A stretch of DNA of 64,000 bases from Alphaproteobacteria bacterium (GCA_019247845.1 JAFBAL010000041.1:1-64000); one strand, 5' to 3'. Positions 15,699 to 27,090 are shown, counted from the stretch's first letter. Notes: generated from the letters alone by a model not told the origin. Program-made: numbers and translations.

Positions 15699-16946
15699 TC
15701 ACGGCTTCAGCTTGAACACCGTGCCGTCGCCGGCGGCCCCGCCGGTATTGGTGATGCCGTACAGCGTGCCGGCGGCGTCCAGCGAGACCGCGCCCAGCGG
15801 CTCGCTGCCGTCCGCGCAGCCGCCGCCGGCGCAGAAGAAATGGAGCACGCCGAACTGGAAGCCGCTCTTTTTGTGCTTGAGCTCGAAAACCGTGCCATAG
15901 CCCGGCAAGCCCGCGCCGCCGAGCCCGCCTTGCGCGGTGGTGCCGAAGAGGTTTCCTTTGGCGTCGATGGCGAGAGGGCCGCCATGCGGCGCGGAGCCGT
16001 TGTCGAAATCGAACTGGTGCAGCACCGTCATCGCCCATTTGTCGCGCTTCACCAGCTCGTACGCCGTGCCGCAGCCGTTGAAGCAGCGCTGGTCGTATGT
16101 GCCGCCGGCGAGGGTGGCGCCGTAGAGGTTGCCTTTGGCGTCCAGCACCACGCCGCCGACCGGGGCGCGGCCGTCTCCGTTCAGGCCGGTGAAGACGTGC
16201 AGCACATGCTCGTGCCAGACCCCGTTCGCCTGGAACAGCTGGAAGACGACCCCGCAGCCGCCGGGCTGGCAATCGAAATCGCCCTCGTCGCTGGCGATGC
16301 CGTAGAGATGTCCGGCGCCGTCCATCGTCAGGCTGGCGTTGGGACATGCGCCATTGGCGCCGCCCGTGAAATCGAACAGCGCGGCATAGGTCCAGGCGGT
16401 TTTGTCGGCGTTGGGAGTGAGGCTGTAGAGCTGTCCCTCGTGATGCGCGCCGCTCGAGCAGGCGAGCCCGTACAGCACGCCCGTCGCGGGATCGGCGAGC
16501 GGCGGCGAGGACAGGTCGCCGTTGCCGGGATCGTGGACGACGCCGAAATGCCAGGTGCCGCGGTCGCCTTGCGTCAGCGCATAGACCAGGGACGTGGTCC
16601 CATAGAGCGTACCGTCGCCGTCCAGGAACAAGGGCTGCAACGACATCGCCGGCGTGCCCTCGCCGCGCTGGGTATCGAAGGCATGCACCACTTTGGCGGT
16701 CTTGCCCGCGGGATCGACCGCGACGATCGTGCCGCAGCCGTTGTCGCAGTGGCTGTTCCCGCCATGCAGCAGCGTCGCATAGAGCCTGTTGCGCGGCGCG
16801 TCCCAAGTCAGCGTATAGGGCGAGAAACCCGTCGCGAAATCGTTCTGGTGGTCGAAGCTGTGCAGCACCGTGAAGCTGGGCGTCGCCTGCGCCGCACCGA
16901 GCGCAAGCGCCGCCATGGCCGCCGCGGCCAGGATCGTCCGTTTCAT
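15699..16946 (-). CDS. Secreted TIGR03803-type repeat protein
   Basis: A 415-aa exported protein, start ATG at 16946 (MKRTILAAAAMAALALG), signal peptide ending near AAQA. Roughly seven repeats of a 45-60 residue unit of the form xLYGTT...GGxGGxGTVFxL...LHxF. Examples are GTAYELVKRDKWAMTVLHQF, GTVFELKHKKSGFQFGVLHFF, and the last unit GTVFKLKP. Such repeats (TIGR03803, choice-of-anchor family) are predicted to form a beta-propeller. They are common in Acidobacteria and soil Proteobacteria, and their function is unknown. It lies between GH29 and a second secreted repeat protein on the same strand. Confidence 0.75.
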   Translation of the reverse strand: MKRTILAAAAMAALALGAAQATPSFTVLHSFDHQNDFATGFSPYTLTWDAPRNRLYATLLHGGNSHCDNGCGTIVAVDPAGKTAKVVHAFDTQRGEGTPAMSLQPLFLDGDGTLYGTTSLVYALTQGDRGTWHFGVVHDPGNGDLSSPPLADPATGVLYGLACSSGAHHEGQLYSLTPNADKTAWTYAALFDFTGGANGACPNASLTMDGAGHLYGIASDEGDFDCQPGGCGVVFQLFQANGVWHEHVLHVFTGLNGDGRAPVGGVVLDAKGNLYGATLAGGTYDQRCFNGCGTAYELVKRDKWAMTVLHQFDFDNGSAPHGGPLAIDAKGNLFGTTAQGGLGGAGLPGYGTVFELKHKKSGFQFGVLHFFCAGGGCADGSEPLGAVSLDAAGTLYGITNTGGAAGDGTVFKLKP

Positions 16947-17019
16947 GCCATGAACCCTTCGATGCCCCGCCCGCACTCTAGCGGGACGAACGGGCCACGG
17001 CATGCAAGCTCAGGCAGAA

Positions 17020-18321
17020 TCAGCGCGTCACGTTGTGCAGCAGGTAGGGCCGGCTCTTGTTGATCCTGGGATCGTGGCCCCACACGAAGGGTTCGAAGCC
17101 CGGCGGCAGCCCGGCCGCGAGCTCCGCCGAGGTCAGCCCGGTGACGCCGTCGAAATCGTGGCCGCCGACGCCGAACTCGGTGCCGCTGGTCTCGGTATCC
17201 CAATAGGTGTCGCGGATGGGTTTGAGCGAATGCCCCACCAGCCCGCCGACCTGCGCATTCTGGCCGCCCGAGACGTGGCCGGTCGCATAGGCCTTGGAGA
17301 CATGGCCGCCGTTGAAGCCGACAAGGCCGCCGACGTCGGTCTGGTCGCCCGCGATGACGCGGCCGAGCGCATAGACGTTCTGCACCTTGCCGCCGTTGCT
17401 GCCGATCAGCCCGCCGAAATCGCCGCCCTGCGCGCCTTCGACCGAGACGTTGGTCCAGCTGTCGACGATCGTGCCGCGGTCGCTCTCGCCGACCAGCCCG
17501 CCCAGCACGCCGTGGAAGTCGGTGCGCACCGTCCCCTTGTCGACATAGCTGTCCGCGATCAGTCCCGAGTTGATGGCGACCAGCGCGGCGGCGACGTTGT
17601 TGAAGGTGTTCTCGGAAAGCACGTTCACCTTGGTCATGCGCGCGCGCAGGATGCGGCCCTGGCCTTGGAGCTGGGTGAACAGCGCGACGACGTTGTCCTG
17701 GGTATCCCAGATCGAGAAGTGCGAGATGACATTGCCGAGCCCGTCGAAGGTGCCGTTGAACGGCGTCTTGACCGGCGCGCTGCGCACCTGCCCGTCGGGG
17801 CGCGCGTCGTAGTCGTTGGCGAGCGCGATCATGCCGCCCGGATGATGCGCGACCGCGTCGGCGAGCCCGGCGATCGAATTCACGAGGATGTACGCGTCGC
17901 CGTCGATGGTGAGCCTGGCCGTCGCCGGGTCGGCGAACTTGATCGCGCCGCCGCGTCCGTAGAACGGCCCGCCGCCGATCTTGATGTCGAGGAACGAGCC
18001 CGTCCCCAGGACCGAGATCGGCGCGTGCAGGAACATCGCGTCGGTGCCCTCGATGGTGAGGCCGTGGCTGCTCGCCCAGGCGATGGGCTTCTGCACCTCG
18101 ACGTCCTGGAAGAATAGCCCGTCGGTCTCGATGCGCATGTCCGAGGTCTCGAGCATCGTGGTCAGCTCGTCGATGTTCATCACCGCGTCGGCGTCGGTGG
18201 CGATGCAGACGCCCGGGTCCGAGCAGTCCATGTTCTTCGTCGGCTTGAAGGAGAGCTGCAGCGTGGCATGAGCCGGCACGGAGGCGAGCAGGAGGGCTGC
18301 GGCGATGCCGAGAATTCTCAT
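17020..18321 (-). CDS. Secreted GLUG-repeat beta-helix protein
   Basis: A 433-aa exported protein. Start ATG at 18321 (MRILGIAAALLLASVPAHA). The N-terminal region (MDCSDPGVCIATDADAVMNI...) resembles filamentous-haemagglutinin-type exported proteins. From about residue 190 there is a series of GLUG motifs (VLGGLVGES, DFGGLIGSNGG, DVGGLVGFNGGHVSKAYATG, QVGGLVGHSL), which predict a right-handed beta-helix. GLUG repeats occur in adhesins and IgA-peptidase-like surface proteins. No anchor or autotransporter domain is visible, so it may be free or periplasmic. Confidence 0.75.
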   Translation of the reverse strand: MRILGIAAALLLASVPAHATLQLSFKPTKNMDCSDPGVCIATDADAVMNIDELTTMLETSDMRIETDGLFFQDVEVQKPIAWASSHGLTIEGTDAMFLHAPISVLGTGSFLDIKIGGGPFYGRGGAIKFADPATARLTIDGDAYILVNSIAGLADAVAHHPGGMIALANDYDARPDGQVRSAPVKTPFNGTFDGLGNVISHFSIWDTQDNVVALFTQLQGQGRILRARMTKVNVLSENTFNNVAAALVAINSGLIADSYVDKGTVRTDFHGVLGGLVGESDRGTIVDSWTNVSVEGAQGGDFGGLIGSNGGKVQNVYALGRVIAGDQTDVGGLVGFNGGHVSKAYATGHVSGGQNAQVGGLVGHSLKPIRDTYWDTETSGTEFGVGGHDFDGVTGLTSAELAAGLPPGFEPFVWGHDPRINKSRPYLLHNVTR

Positions 18322-18491
18322 GGATGTTCCCCAAAGTGTCGCTATCGAACGCCATGGAAACATGACGCGCATGTAATGACCAGTACCAACGCTTTGATAA
18401 GGCGGGAAGAATTTTGTCCTCGAACGACATTCGCTCGGCTTTTCGCGCCAAGGCTTGTCGAACGCGGCCGGGGCGGCCGTAAAATGTCTTC

Positions 18492-18790
18492 ATGAAAGAG
18501 CGAGACGAAAATTCGTCTTTTCGAGCGAACAATTATGTTGCGCGGCGGGCGGGGGCAGAACAGTCTCCCGCCCGCCGTGCCGGCGCGCCGCGGGGCAACC
18601 GCAATGCCTATAAGCATGGCATGCGCAGCGCGAAGACCGTCGCGTGGCGCAGGCGGGCGAGAGAATTCCGCCGCTGCATGGATGCACTTTCCGCCATGGT
18701 CCATGCGATGCTGGACGCCGGCGTGCATCCGGACACGCAAATCGATCTGCTGTTCGCGATCTCCGGACTGAGCTTGCCGCTGCGGCAGGT
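18492..18790 (+). pseudogene. Remnant of a KHG-motif small hypothetical gene (no own stop codon)
   Basis: The frame from ATG 18492 reads MKERDENSSFR... then APRGNRNAYKHGMRSAKTVAWRRRAREF. This matches the widespread alphaproteobacterial small-protein pattern GNRNAxKHGxxSAExxxRRR, usually 70-110 aa. Here the frame meets no stop near 18790. It stays open to 19589, through more than 700 bp of the LLM gene in another frame, where the translation is Arg/Ala-rich noise. I therefore treat only the first 80-100 codons as ancestral coding sequence and the gene as probably decayed. The end coordinate is approximate. Confidence 0.4.
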
Positions 18791-18858
18791 GCGAATTGCC
18801 AAGCCACTGACAATTCATCAGGATTGCGCAAAACAAAAAGACGACCGGGAGCGTGGCG

Positions 18859-20106
18859 ATGAAATTCACCTGGTTCAACCTGATGCCCTGGCCCTACCTG
18901 CCGGACGACTTCCGGCAGAACAACCGCTCGGTCTGGGTGGACATCGACCAGCGCCTGTTCGATCCGGTGAAAGCGCACTCGGTCTACAACACCTATATGG
19001 ACCTGCTCGAATACGCGTCGACCCTGGGCTTCGACGGCATCGGCGTGAACGAGCATCACCAGAACGGCTACGGCATCATGCCGTCACCGAACATCATCGC
19101 GGCGGGGCTGGCGCGCCGCACCAAGGACGTGGCGCTGGTCGTGCTCGGCAATTCGATCGCGCTCTACAATCCGCCGCTGCGGGTGGCGGAAGAGTTCGCG
19201 ATGCTCGACTGCATCTCGGGCGGCAGGCTGGTGGCGGGCTTTCCCGTCGGCACCTCGATGGACACAAACTTCTGCTACGGCCAGATCCCCGCGCTCACCC
19301 GCGAGAAATACCAGGAGGCGCACGACCTCATCATCAAGGCGTGGACGACGCGCGACCCCTTCGCCTTCAACGGCCGCTACAACAAGCTGCGCCACGTGAA
19401 CATCTGGCCGCGGCCGATCCAGCAGCCGCATCCGCCGATCCACATCCCCGGCGGCGGCAGCGTCGAGACCTACGACTTCTGCATCGACAACACCTATTCC
19501 TATTCGTATCTCAGCTTCAGCGGCTATATCCGCGCCAAGGCCTTGATGGACGGCTATTGGAAGCGCGTCGCCGAGCGCGGTGCGCCTGACGACTCGCCCT
19601 ATCGCGCCGGCTTCGCGCAGACGATCTGCGTCGCCGAGACCGACGCCGAGGCCGAGCGGCTCTATTCCAAGCACGTCAGCTATTTCTACAATCGCTGCCT
19701 GCACGTCTTCGCGGGCTTCGCCGACGCGCCGGGCTATCGCACCATCAAGACGATCCAGACCGGGGCGCTGTCGCAATATGCCCCGCCCACCGGCTGGGGC
19801 GAGATCACCTGGAAGGAGCTGACCGAAGGCGGCCACGTCATCGCCGGCTCGCCCGAGACCGTGCGCCAGCGCATGGAAGAGCTGGTAAAGACGCTGCGCG
19901 TCGGCAACATCTTCTGCCTGATGCATGTCGGCGACATGCCGGCGGAGAAGTGCATGTATTCGTCCAAGCTGTTCGCCGAGAAGGTGATGCCCAAGCTGCG
20001 CGGTCTCTATCCCGAATGGGAGAACGACAGCCGCTTCTGGTGCCATCCGATTCCGCAGGTCGCGCCCGGCTCGCTGCCGCGCGACGCGCGCGTGGCGGCG
20101 GAGTAG
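18859..20106 (+). CDS. LLM-class flavin-dependent monooxygenase
   Basis: A 415-aa luciferase-like (bacterial luciferase alpha-type) flavoprotein using reduced FMN and O2. Start ATG at 18859 (MKFTWFNLMPWPYLPDDF) with GGGAG 7-8 bases upstream; a GTG two codons earlier is too close to that site. TIM-barrel signatures: DGIGVNEHHQNGYGIMPSPN, VVLGNSIALYNPPLRVAEEFAMLD, SGGRLVAGFPVG and HIPGGGSVETYDFC. First gene of a five-gene plus-strand cluster ending at 25186. It likely opens the pathway by oxygenating the substrate. It is larger than classical LLM proteins (about 340 aa) and close to the group annotated with amide- or nitrilotriacetate-type degradation. Confidence 0.85.
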   Translation: MKFTWFNLMPWPYLPDDFRQNNRSVWVDIDQRLFDPVKAHSVYNTYMDLLEYASTLGFDGIGVNEHHQNGYGIMPSPNIIAAGLARRTKDVALVVLGNSIALYNPPLRVAEEFAMLDCISGGRLVAGFPVGTSMDTNFCYGQIPALTREKYQEAHDLIIKAWTTRDPFAFNGRYNKLRHVNIWPRPIQQPHPPIHIPGGGSVETYDFCIDNTYSYSYLSFSGYIRAKALMDGYWKRVAERGAPDDSPYRAGFAQTICVAETDAEAERLYSKHVSYFYNRCLHVFAGFADAPGYRTIKTIQTGALSQYAPPTGWGEITWKELTEGGHVIAGSPETVRQRMEELVKTLRVGNIFCLMHVGDMPAEKCMYSSKLFAEKVMPKLRGLYPEWENDSRFWCHPIPQVAPGSLPRDARVAAE

Positions 20107-20110
20107 CGGG

Positions 20111-20886
20111 ATGGAACTCAAGACCATCGCCACGCCGCATGTTCCGGTGCGGTATTTCGAGTGCGGCACCGGCCGGCCGCTGCTGTTCCTGCACGGCGCG
20201 GGCGGGCTGACGGCTGAGGACCCGTTCCTCAATGCGCTGGCCGCGAAGCATCGCGTGCTGGCGCCGCTGCTGCCCGGCTATGGCGACAGTCAGGAATGCG
20301 CGCAGCTGCGCGACATGCTCGACATCACCTTGCACACGCTCGACGTCGTCGACGCGCTGGGCCTCGACGACCCGCTGCTGGTGGGCCACTCGATGGGCGG
20401 GATGATCGCGGCCGAGATGGCGGCGCTCGACAACCATCGCTTCTCGCGCCTCGCCTTGATCGCGCCCGCCGGGTTGTGGCTCGACGACCATCCGATCCCG
20501 GACATCTTCTCCCTGGTGCCGTACGAATATCCGCCGCTGCTGTTCCACGACGTGGAGTCCGGCGCCAAGCTGATGACGGCGGGCACCGCGTTCGACAATC
20601 CGGAATGGCTGAAGGGCTTCCTCATCGCCAATGCGCGCCAGCTGGGCATGGCGGGAAAGATCCTGTTTCCGATTCCGGAGCGCGGGCTGGCGCAGCGGCT
20701 CTATCGCGTGCGCGCCAGGACGCTGCTGGTCTGGGGCGACGGCGACAGGCTCATTCCGCCCGCCTACGCGCAGGCCTTCAAGAAGGCGATCGCCGGCGCC
20801 GAGCTGGTCTCCATCCCCGAGGCCGGCCATATGGCGATCTGGGAAAAGACCTCCGCGGTGGTGACCGCGCTCGAAAGGCTCGACTG

Positions 20887-20887
<1 letters not shown>
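20111..20887 (+). CDS. Alpha/beta hydrolase
   Basis: A 258-aa hydrolase beginning 4 bp after the LLM gene. The oxyanion region is LLFLHGAGGLTAEDPF and the nucleophile elbow is VGHSMGGMIAAEM. The acid is in LLVWGDGDRLIPP, and the catalytic His is in PEAGHMAIWEK. The nearest recognisable relatives are meta-cleavage-product or ester hydrolases. It is soluble with no signal peptide. The stop overlaps the next start (TGATG), so it is translationally coupled to the amidohydrolase. It probably hydrolyses an ester, lactone or C-C bond made by the LLM enzyme; the substrate is unknown. Confidence 0.85.
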
Positions 20888-22595
<1,708 letters not shown>

Positions 22596-22599
<4 letters not shown>

Positions 22600-23600
22600 A
22601 GCCGCTCGAGACCCACATCGCCTGGACCTCGGCCGACGTCGCCGATCCGCGCGTGTGGACGGTCGAGCTGACGCCCGCAGACCATCGCGAATTGGATCAC
22701 GCGCTTAACGCTGCGAAATCGGTGTCCGACAACCTGCTCGATCTCGGCCGCGAGCACTTCCCGCTCGACGGGCTGGCGCGCAAGCTCGAAGGCATCGAAA
22801 GAGAGTTGATCGACGGCCGCGGCTTCATGCGCATCTCGGCGCTGGACGCGCAACGCTATTCGGCCGACGATCTCACCATGCTCTATTGGGGCATCGGGCT
22901 GCATCTGGGCGATCCCTGGCCGCAGAACGCCAAGGGCCACGTCATGGGCGACGTCACCGACCAGGGCAAGCGGCTCGACGATCCGACCTTCCGCGGCAAC
23001 GAGTTCGGCCAGGTCGCGCTCGACTATCATACCGACGGCGCCGACCTGATCGGGCTGATGTGCTTGCGCAAGGCCGCGCGCGGAGGGCTCTCCTGCGTCG
23101 CAAATGCGGTCGCGATCTATAACGAATTGGTCGCCACGCGCCCCGATCTCGCCGAAGTGCTGTTCGCGCCGCAGCCCTACGATACGCGCGGCGAGCAGGC
23201 GCCGGGCACGAAACCGTTCTACCTGTTCCCGGTCTTCACCGAGCACAAGGAGCGCTTCTTCATCCGCTTCATCCCGGCTTACATCCGCGCCTCGCAACGC
23301 CACGCCGAGGCGCCGCGCCTGTCGCCCAAGGTGCTCGAAGCGCTCGACACGGTCAGCGCCATGGCGCGCGATCCGCGCTTCAACGTGTACATGGACCTTC
23401 AGCCCGGCGAGATGCAGTTCATCAACAACTATCATGTGCTGCATGGCCGCACGTCTTACGAGGACGCGCCGGGGCAGAAGCGACATCTGAAGCGGTTGTG
23501 GCTGGCGACGCATTACCTGAAAGACCGTCCCGCGCATTTCCGAAAGAACGTCGATCACCACTGGGCGCAGAACCGCTCGGTCAGCAGGATACCGGCCTGA
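22596..23600 (+). CDS. TauD/TfdA-family Fe(II)/2-oxoglutarate-type dioxygenase
   Basis: A 334-aa protein starting at a GTG (22596) that overlaps the preceding stop as GTGA, with GAGAGG 9 bases upstream. The facial triad is visible: His and Asp in LDYHTDGADLIGL, distal His in INNYHVLHGRTSYED. The arginine for the cosubstrate carboxylate is probably in KRHLKRLWLATHY. It resembles the TauD/TfdA superfamily members (also gamma-butyrobetaine-like) annotated beside acyl-CoA synthetases. It would hydroxylate a small acid or amine in the pathway. It is coupled to the downstream synthetase by a TGATG overlap. Confidence 0.85.
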
Positions 23601-25186
23601 TGCCCTGGAACTACGGCGACCTTCTCGAAGCTGTCTCGAACACGGTGCCGCCGGAATGGCCGGCCTTCATCCATGGCGAGCGCACCGTCGCGTGGGGCGA
23701 GGCCAAGCTGCGGATGAACAACCTGGCGCGGGCGTTGATCGAGCGCGGTGCCAAGCCCGGCGACAAGGTCGCGTTCTATCTGCGCAACTCGATCGAATAT
23801 ACCGAGGCGCTAGGCGCGTGTTTCCTGGCGCGGCTGACGCATGTCAACGTCAACTACCGCTACAAGCCGGACGAGGTGCGCTACATCCTCGACAATTCCG
23901 ACGCGCAGACCCTGATCTATGCGCCCGAGTTCCGCGACGCGGTGCGCCAGATCCACAACCAGCTGCCGAAGGTGAAGACGACTATCGAGGTCGGGCCGGA
24001 ATACGAGCGGATCGCGACCGCCGGCGACGGTTCGCCGCTCGGCATCGAGCGGTCGCGCGACGACCAGCTCTTCATCTATACCGGCGGCACGACCGGCATG
24101 CCCAAGGGCGTGATCTATGCCCATGGCGATCTGATGCAGCTGTGGTTCGTGCGCCTGCACCGAACCACGGGCTTCATGCCGGAATCGATCCCGATGTTCT
24201 GCGCCGCGGTGAAGATGGCGCCGTTCCAGCCGCGCACCATCCCGGCCTGTCCGCAGATGCACGGCACCGGCCTCATCACCTCGATGACGACCTTCCTGTC
24301 GGGCGGCTGCGTCATCACCGTCGAAGGCGCGACCTTCGATGCGCATGCGACGTGGCAGGCGGCGGCGCAGCACCGCGCCACCGGCATGGCGATCGTCGGC
24401 GATCCTTTTGCCAAGCCGCTGCTGCACGCCCTCGACGAGGCGCCGGGCCGCTACGATCTCTCCAGCATGGTCGGCATCACGTCTTCGGGCGCGATGTGGA
24501 GCGCCGAGGTGAAGGAGGGCCTGATCCGCCACATGCCGCAGGCGATCATGACCGACAGCTTCGCCTCGACCGAGGCGATGGGCATGGGCATCTCGATGTC
24601 GACCAAGGATGGCGGCACCAAGACCGCCGATTTCGTGCTCGGCGAGAACGCCATCGTCATCGACGAGAACGACTTGCCCGTGGAGCCGGGCAGCGGCAAG
24701 GCCGGCCTGGTCGCGTTCGGCGGCGCGCTGCCGCTTGGCTACTACAAGGACGAGGAGAAGACCGCGCGCACCTTCCGCACCATCGACGGCAAGCGCTATT
24801 CGATCCCGGGCGACTATGCGGTGGTGGAGGCCGACGGCCGGCTGACCTTGCTCGGCCGCGGCAGCAACTGCATCAACACCGCCGGCGAGAAGGTCTTCCC
24901 CGAAGAGGTCGAGGAGGCGCTGAAGACGCATCCCTCCGTCGAGGACGCGCTGGTGCTGGGCGTGCCCGATGCGAAATGGGGCCAGGCGGTCACCGGCGTG
25001 GTGGTGCTCGCGGGCGGATCGCGCTTCGACGAGGGCGATCTTCGCGCCCATGTGCGCTCGCAGCTCGCGGGCTACAAGACGCCCAAGCGCATCCTGGTCG
25101 CGGGCGTGAACCTGCGGGCGCCGAACGGCAAGGCGGACTACAAGAGCGCTGCGGAATTCGCGCGCACGGCGCTCGGCATCACCTGA
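23600..25186 (+). CDS. Acyl-CoA synthetase (AMP-forming)
   Basis: A 528-aa ANL-family ligase that activates a carboxylate with ATP and CoA. Motifs: LFIYTGGTTGMPKGVIYAHG (phosphate loop), CPQMHGTGL, SFASTEAMGMGIS, YSIPGDYAVVEADGRLTLLGRGSNCINTAGEKVFPEEVEEAL (hinge and C-terminal lid), and the catalytic Lys in APNGKADYKSA. Last gene of the LLM operon. Its end overlaps the end of convergent lutC by 8 bp. The product acyl-CoA would enter beta-oxidation, consistent with the many acyl-CoA genes in the window. Chain length preference is unknown; the fold resembles fatty-acyl-CoA synthetases of the FadD3/FadD19 kind. Confidence 0.88.
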   Translation: MPWNYGDLLEAVSNTVPPEWPAFIHGERTVAWGEAKLRMNNLARALIERGAKPGDKVAFYLRNSIEYTEALGACFLARLTHVNVNYRYKPDEVRYILDNSDAQTLIYAPEFRDAVRQIHNQLPKVKTTIEVGPEYERIATAGDGSPLGIERSRDDQLFIYTGGTTGMPKGVIYAHGDLMQLWFVRLHRTTGFMPESIPMFCAAVKMAPFQPRTIPACPQMHGTGLITSMTTFLSGGCVITVEGATFDAHATWQAAAQHRATGMAIVGDPFAKPLLHALDEAPGRYDLSSMVGITSSGAMWSAEVKEGLIRHMPQAIMTDSFASTEAMGMGISMSTKDGGTKTADFVLGENAIVIDENDLPVEPGSGKAGLVAFGGALPLGYYKDEEKTARTFRTIDGKRYSIPGDYAVVEADGRLTLLGRGSNCINTAGEKVFPEEVEEALKTHPSVEDALVLGVPDAKWGQAVTGVVVLAGGSRFDEGDLRAHVRSQLAGYKTPKRILVAGVNLRAPNGKADYKSAAEFARTALGIT

Positions 25187-25748
25187 CTATCAGGATCGCG
25201 AGCTCTTTAGGGCCATGCGCGCCGAGCTCGAGCGTCTGCTCGATGTCGCCGGTGCGCGACGGACCGGTGACGAGGTTGACGGTCGGGGGCAGGGGTCCCC
25301 GGACCGCGTTCTCGAAGGTCGCGACGATGTCTTTCCCTTGCAGGATCGCGATCTCGAAGCCGGGCCGGAAATGCCACGACGCGGGCGAGCCGGGCCGCGC
25401 GTACTGCACGAGCGTTCCGGTTTCGGCGATGCCGCACGAGACCAGTGTCACCGCCGTATCGTCCGGTCCCGGCGGCGTGTGCGCCGTCTCGACCGGCAGA
25501 GCGATGTCGCTGCCGGGCGCGACGTGGACCCGTGCCGCCAGGTTGCGCGTGCGAAGGATGTCGGCGATCGCTGTCGGGATTTCGTCTTCGGCGACCACGC
25601 GTACCTCGGCATGCACGGCTCGCGCTTTCGCGGCGAAGGTCGCGACGAGATCGTCCACCGCGAACGGCGCGCGATAGGGGTCGGGCGCAGGCGCGGCGGC
25701 ACGCGTCCGCGCGCGGATGCCGCCTAAGATGTCGTCACGCGCGTTCAC
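25179..25748 (-). CDS. lutC: Lactate utilization protein C (LUD domain)
   Basis: A 189-aa LUD-domain subunit of the LutABC L-lactate-oxidising complex. Starts at GTG 25748 (VNARDDILGGIRAR) with GGAG 8 bases upstream, overlapping the lutB 3' end by 14 bp. The C-terminal half carries the family pattern CGIAETGTLV, then WHFRPGFEIAILQGKDIVATFENA, and GPSRTGDIEQTLELGAHGPKELAILIV, which is the LUD signature. Shorter than B. subtilis LutC (about 240 aa), mainly at the N-terminus. Confidence 0.87.
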   Translation of the reverse strand: MNARDDILGGIRARTRAAAPAPDPYRAPFAVDDLVATFAAKARAVHAEVRVVAEDEIPTAIADILRTRNLAARVHVAPGSDIALPVETAHTPPGPDDTAVTLVSCGIAETGTLVQYARPGSPASWHFRPGFEIAILQGKDIVATFENAVRGPLPPTVNLVTGPSRTGDIEQTLELGAHGPKELAILIVR

Positions 25749-27090
25749 GCCACTGCTCCTGGAACGTCTTGCCCTGCGGCGCCGGGAAGTCGCGCACCGC
25801 GAACCAGCCATTCATCAACGGCATCGCGTGCACGGCGCCGTTTCTGCCCGTCAGCTTCAGCAGCCGCGCCATGACGCGCGCGCCCAGGCGATACAGCGCC
25901 GGCCGCTTCGCCGCGAAGGCCCAGAGCGACAGCCCGGCCACCGTCGCTTTCGGCTGCAAGCCGTCGGCATATTCCCTCGCGCGCCAGTGACGCATGATCC
26001 TGGGCAGCGGGATCTTCACCGGACAGACTTCCGCGCAGCGTCCGCAGAAGGTCGAGGCGCCCGGGTGGTTGCCCAGCGCCGATCCGATCGGCCCCGGATA
26101 GGTCGCGCCATAGGCATGTCCGCCGATCGCGCCGTAGATCGGGCAGTGATTGAGACAGGCCGAGCAGCGGATGCAGCGCAGCACCTCCTGCGCCTCGGTA
26201 CCGATCAGCTTCGAGCGGCCGTTGTCGACGAGCACGACGTGGAACGCGGCCCCTTCGCGCTCGCCCGTCGGTCCCGACATGATCGAGACATAGGACGAGA
26301 TCTCCTGCCCCGTCGCCGAGCGCGTGAGCAGGCGCAGCAGCACCGCGACGTCGTCGAGATCGCGCACCACCTTCTCTATGCCGGTCAGCACGATATGGGT
26401 GGGCGGCAGAAGGCGCGTCAGGTCGCCGTTGCCTTCGTTGGTGACGATCACCGCGGCGCCGTCCTCCGCGGAGAGGAAGTTGGCGCCGGTGATGCCGGCA
26501 TCCGCCGCCTCGAACGACGCGCGCAGCATGGTGCGCGCTTCGGCGACCAGCGCCTGGCGCTCGCTCAAAGAGCGCGCCGGATCGAGCGTGGCGTGCGCGG
26601 CGCGGAAGGTCTCCTCGACCTGCTCCTTGTCGAGGTGGAAGGCCGGCGCGATGATGTGGCTGGGCGGCTCGTCGCGCAGCTGGATGATGTATTCGCCGAG
26701 GTCGGTCTCGACGGGCGTGAGGCCGTTGGCTTCGAGATAGGGGTTCAGCGCGATCTCTTCCGAGACCATCGACTTGCCCTTGGTCACGGTGCGGGCGCCC
26801 GCTCCGTTGAGGATCGCGAGCACGACCTCGCGCGCCTCCTTCGCGTCGCGCGCCCAATGCACTTGGCCGCCGCGCGCCGCGACGCTGCGCTCGAAGGTTT
26901 CGAGCAGCGTGTCCAGGTTGGCGATGGCGTGGTCGCGGATGCGCTTGCCCGCCTCGCGCAGGCCTTCGAAGTCGCCATAGCGCTCGACGGCTTCCTGGCG
27001 GCGCAGCGCGAAATGCGTCTTCAGCCGGGCGAGCGCGTTCTGCAGCCGCGCGTCGGCCAGCGCATCGCGCGCGGCGGCGTTGAAGCTCAT
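25735..27090 (-). CDS. lutB: Iron-sulfur lactate dehydrogenase subunit LutB
   Basis: A 451-aa subunit with an N-terminal LUD domain and a C-terminal ferredoxin-like region. Start ATG at 27090 (MSFNAAARDALADARLQ), forming an ATGA overlap with lutA. Two [4Fe-4S] motifs: CIRCSACLNHCPIYGAIGG and CGRCAEVCPVKIPLPR. Residues such as TKGKSMVSEEIALNPYLE and EDGAAVIVTNEGNGDL are hallmarks of LutB. The complex oxidises L-lactate to pyruvate and passes electrons to the respiratory chain. No lactate permease (LldP) or GntR/LutR regulator is next to it in this window. Confidence 0.92.
   Translation of the reverse strand: MSFNAAARDALADARLQNALARLKTHFALRRQEAVERYGDFEGLREAGKRIRDHAIANLDTLLETFERSVAARGGQVHWARDAKEAREVVLAILNGAGARTVTKGKSMVSEEIALNPYLEANGLTPVETDLGEYIIQLRDEPPSHIIAPAFHLDKEQVEETFRAAHATLDPARSLSERQALVAEARTMLRASFEAADAGITGANFLSAEDGAAVIVTNEGNGDLTRLLPPTHIVLTGIEKVVRDLDDVAVLLRLLTRSATGQEISSYVSIMSGPTGEREGAAFHVVLVDNGRSKLIGTEAQEVLRCIRCSACLNHCPIYGAIGGHAYGATYPGPIGSALGNHPGASTFCGRCAEVCPVKIPLPRIMRHWRAREYADGLQPKATVAGLSLWAFAAKRPALYRLGARVMARLLKLTGRNGAVHAMPLMNGWFAVRDFPAPQGKTFQEQWRERA

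Noticed and set aside
18492..19589. Reading the whole 365-codon frame as one gene
   Set aside because: The last 240 codons overlap the LLM gene and read as Arg/Ala-rich noise; only the KHG part looks ancestral.
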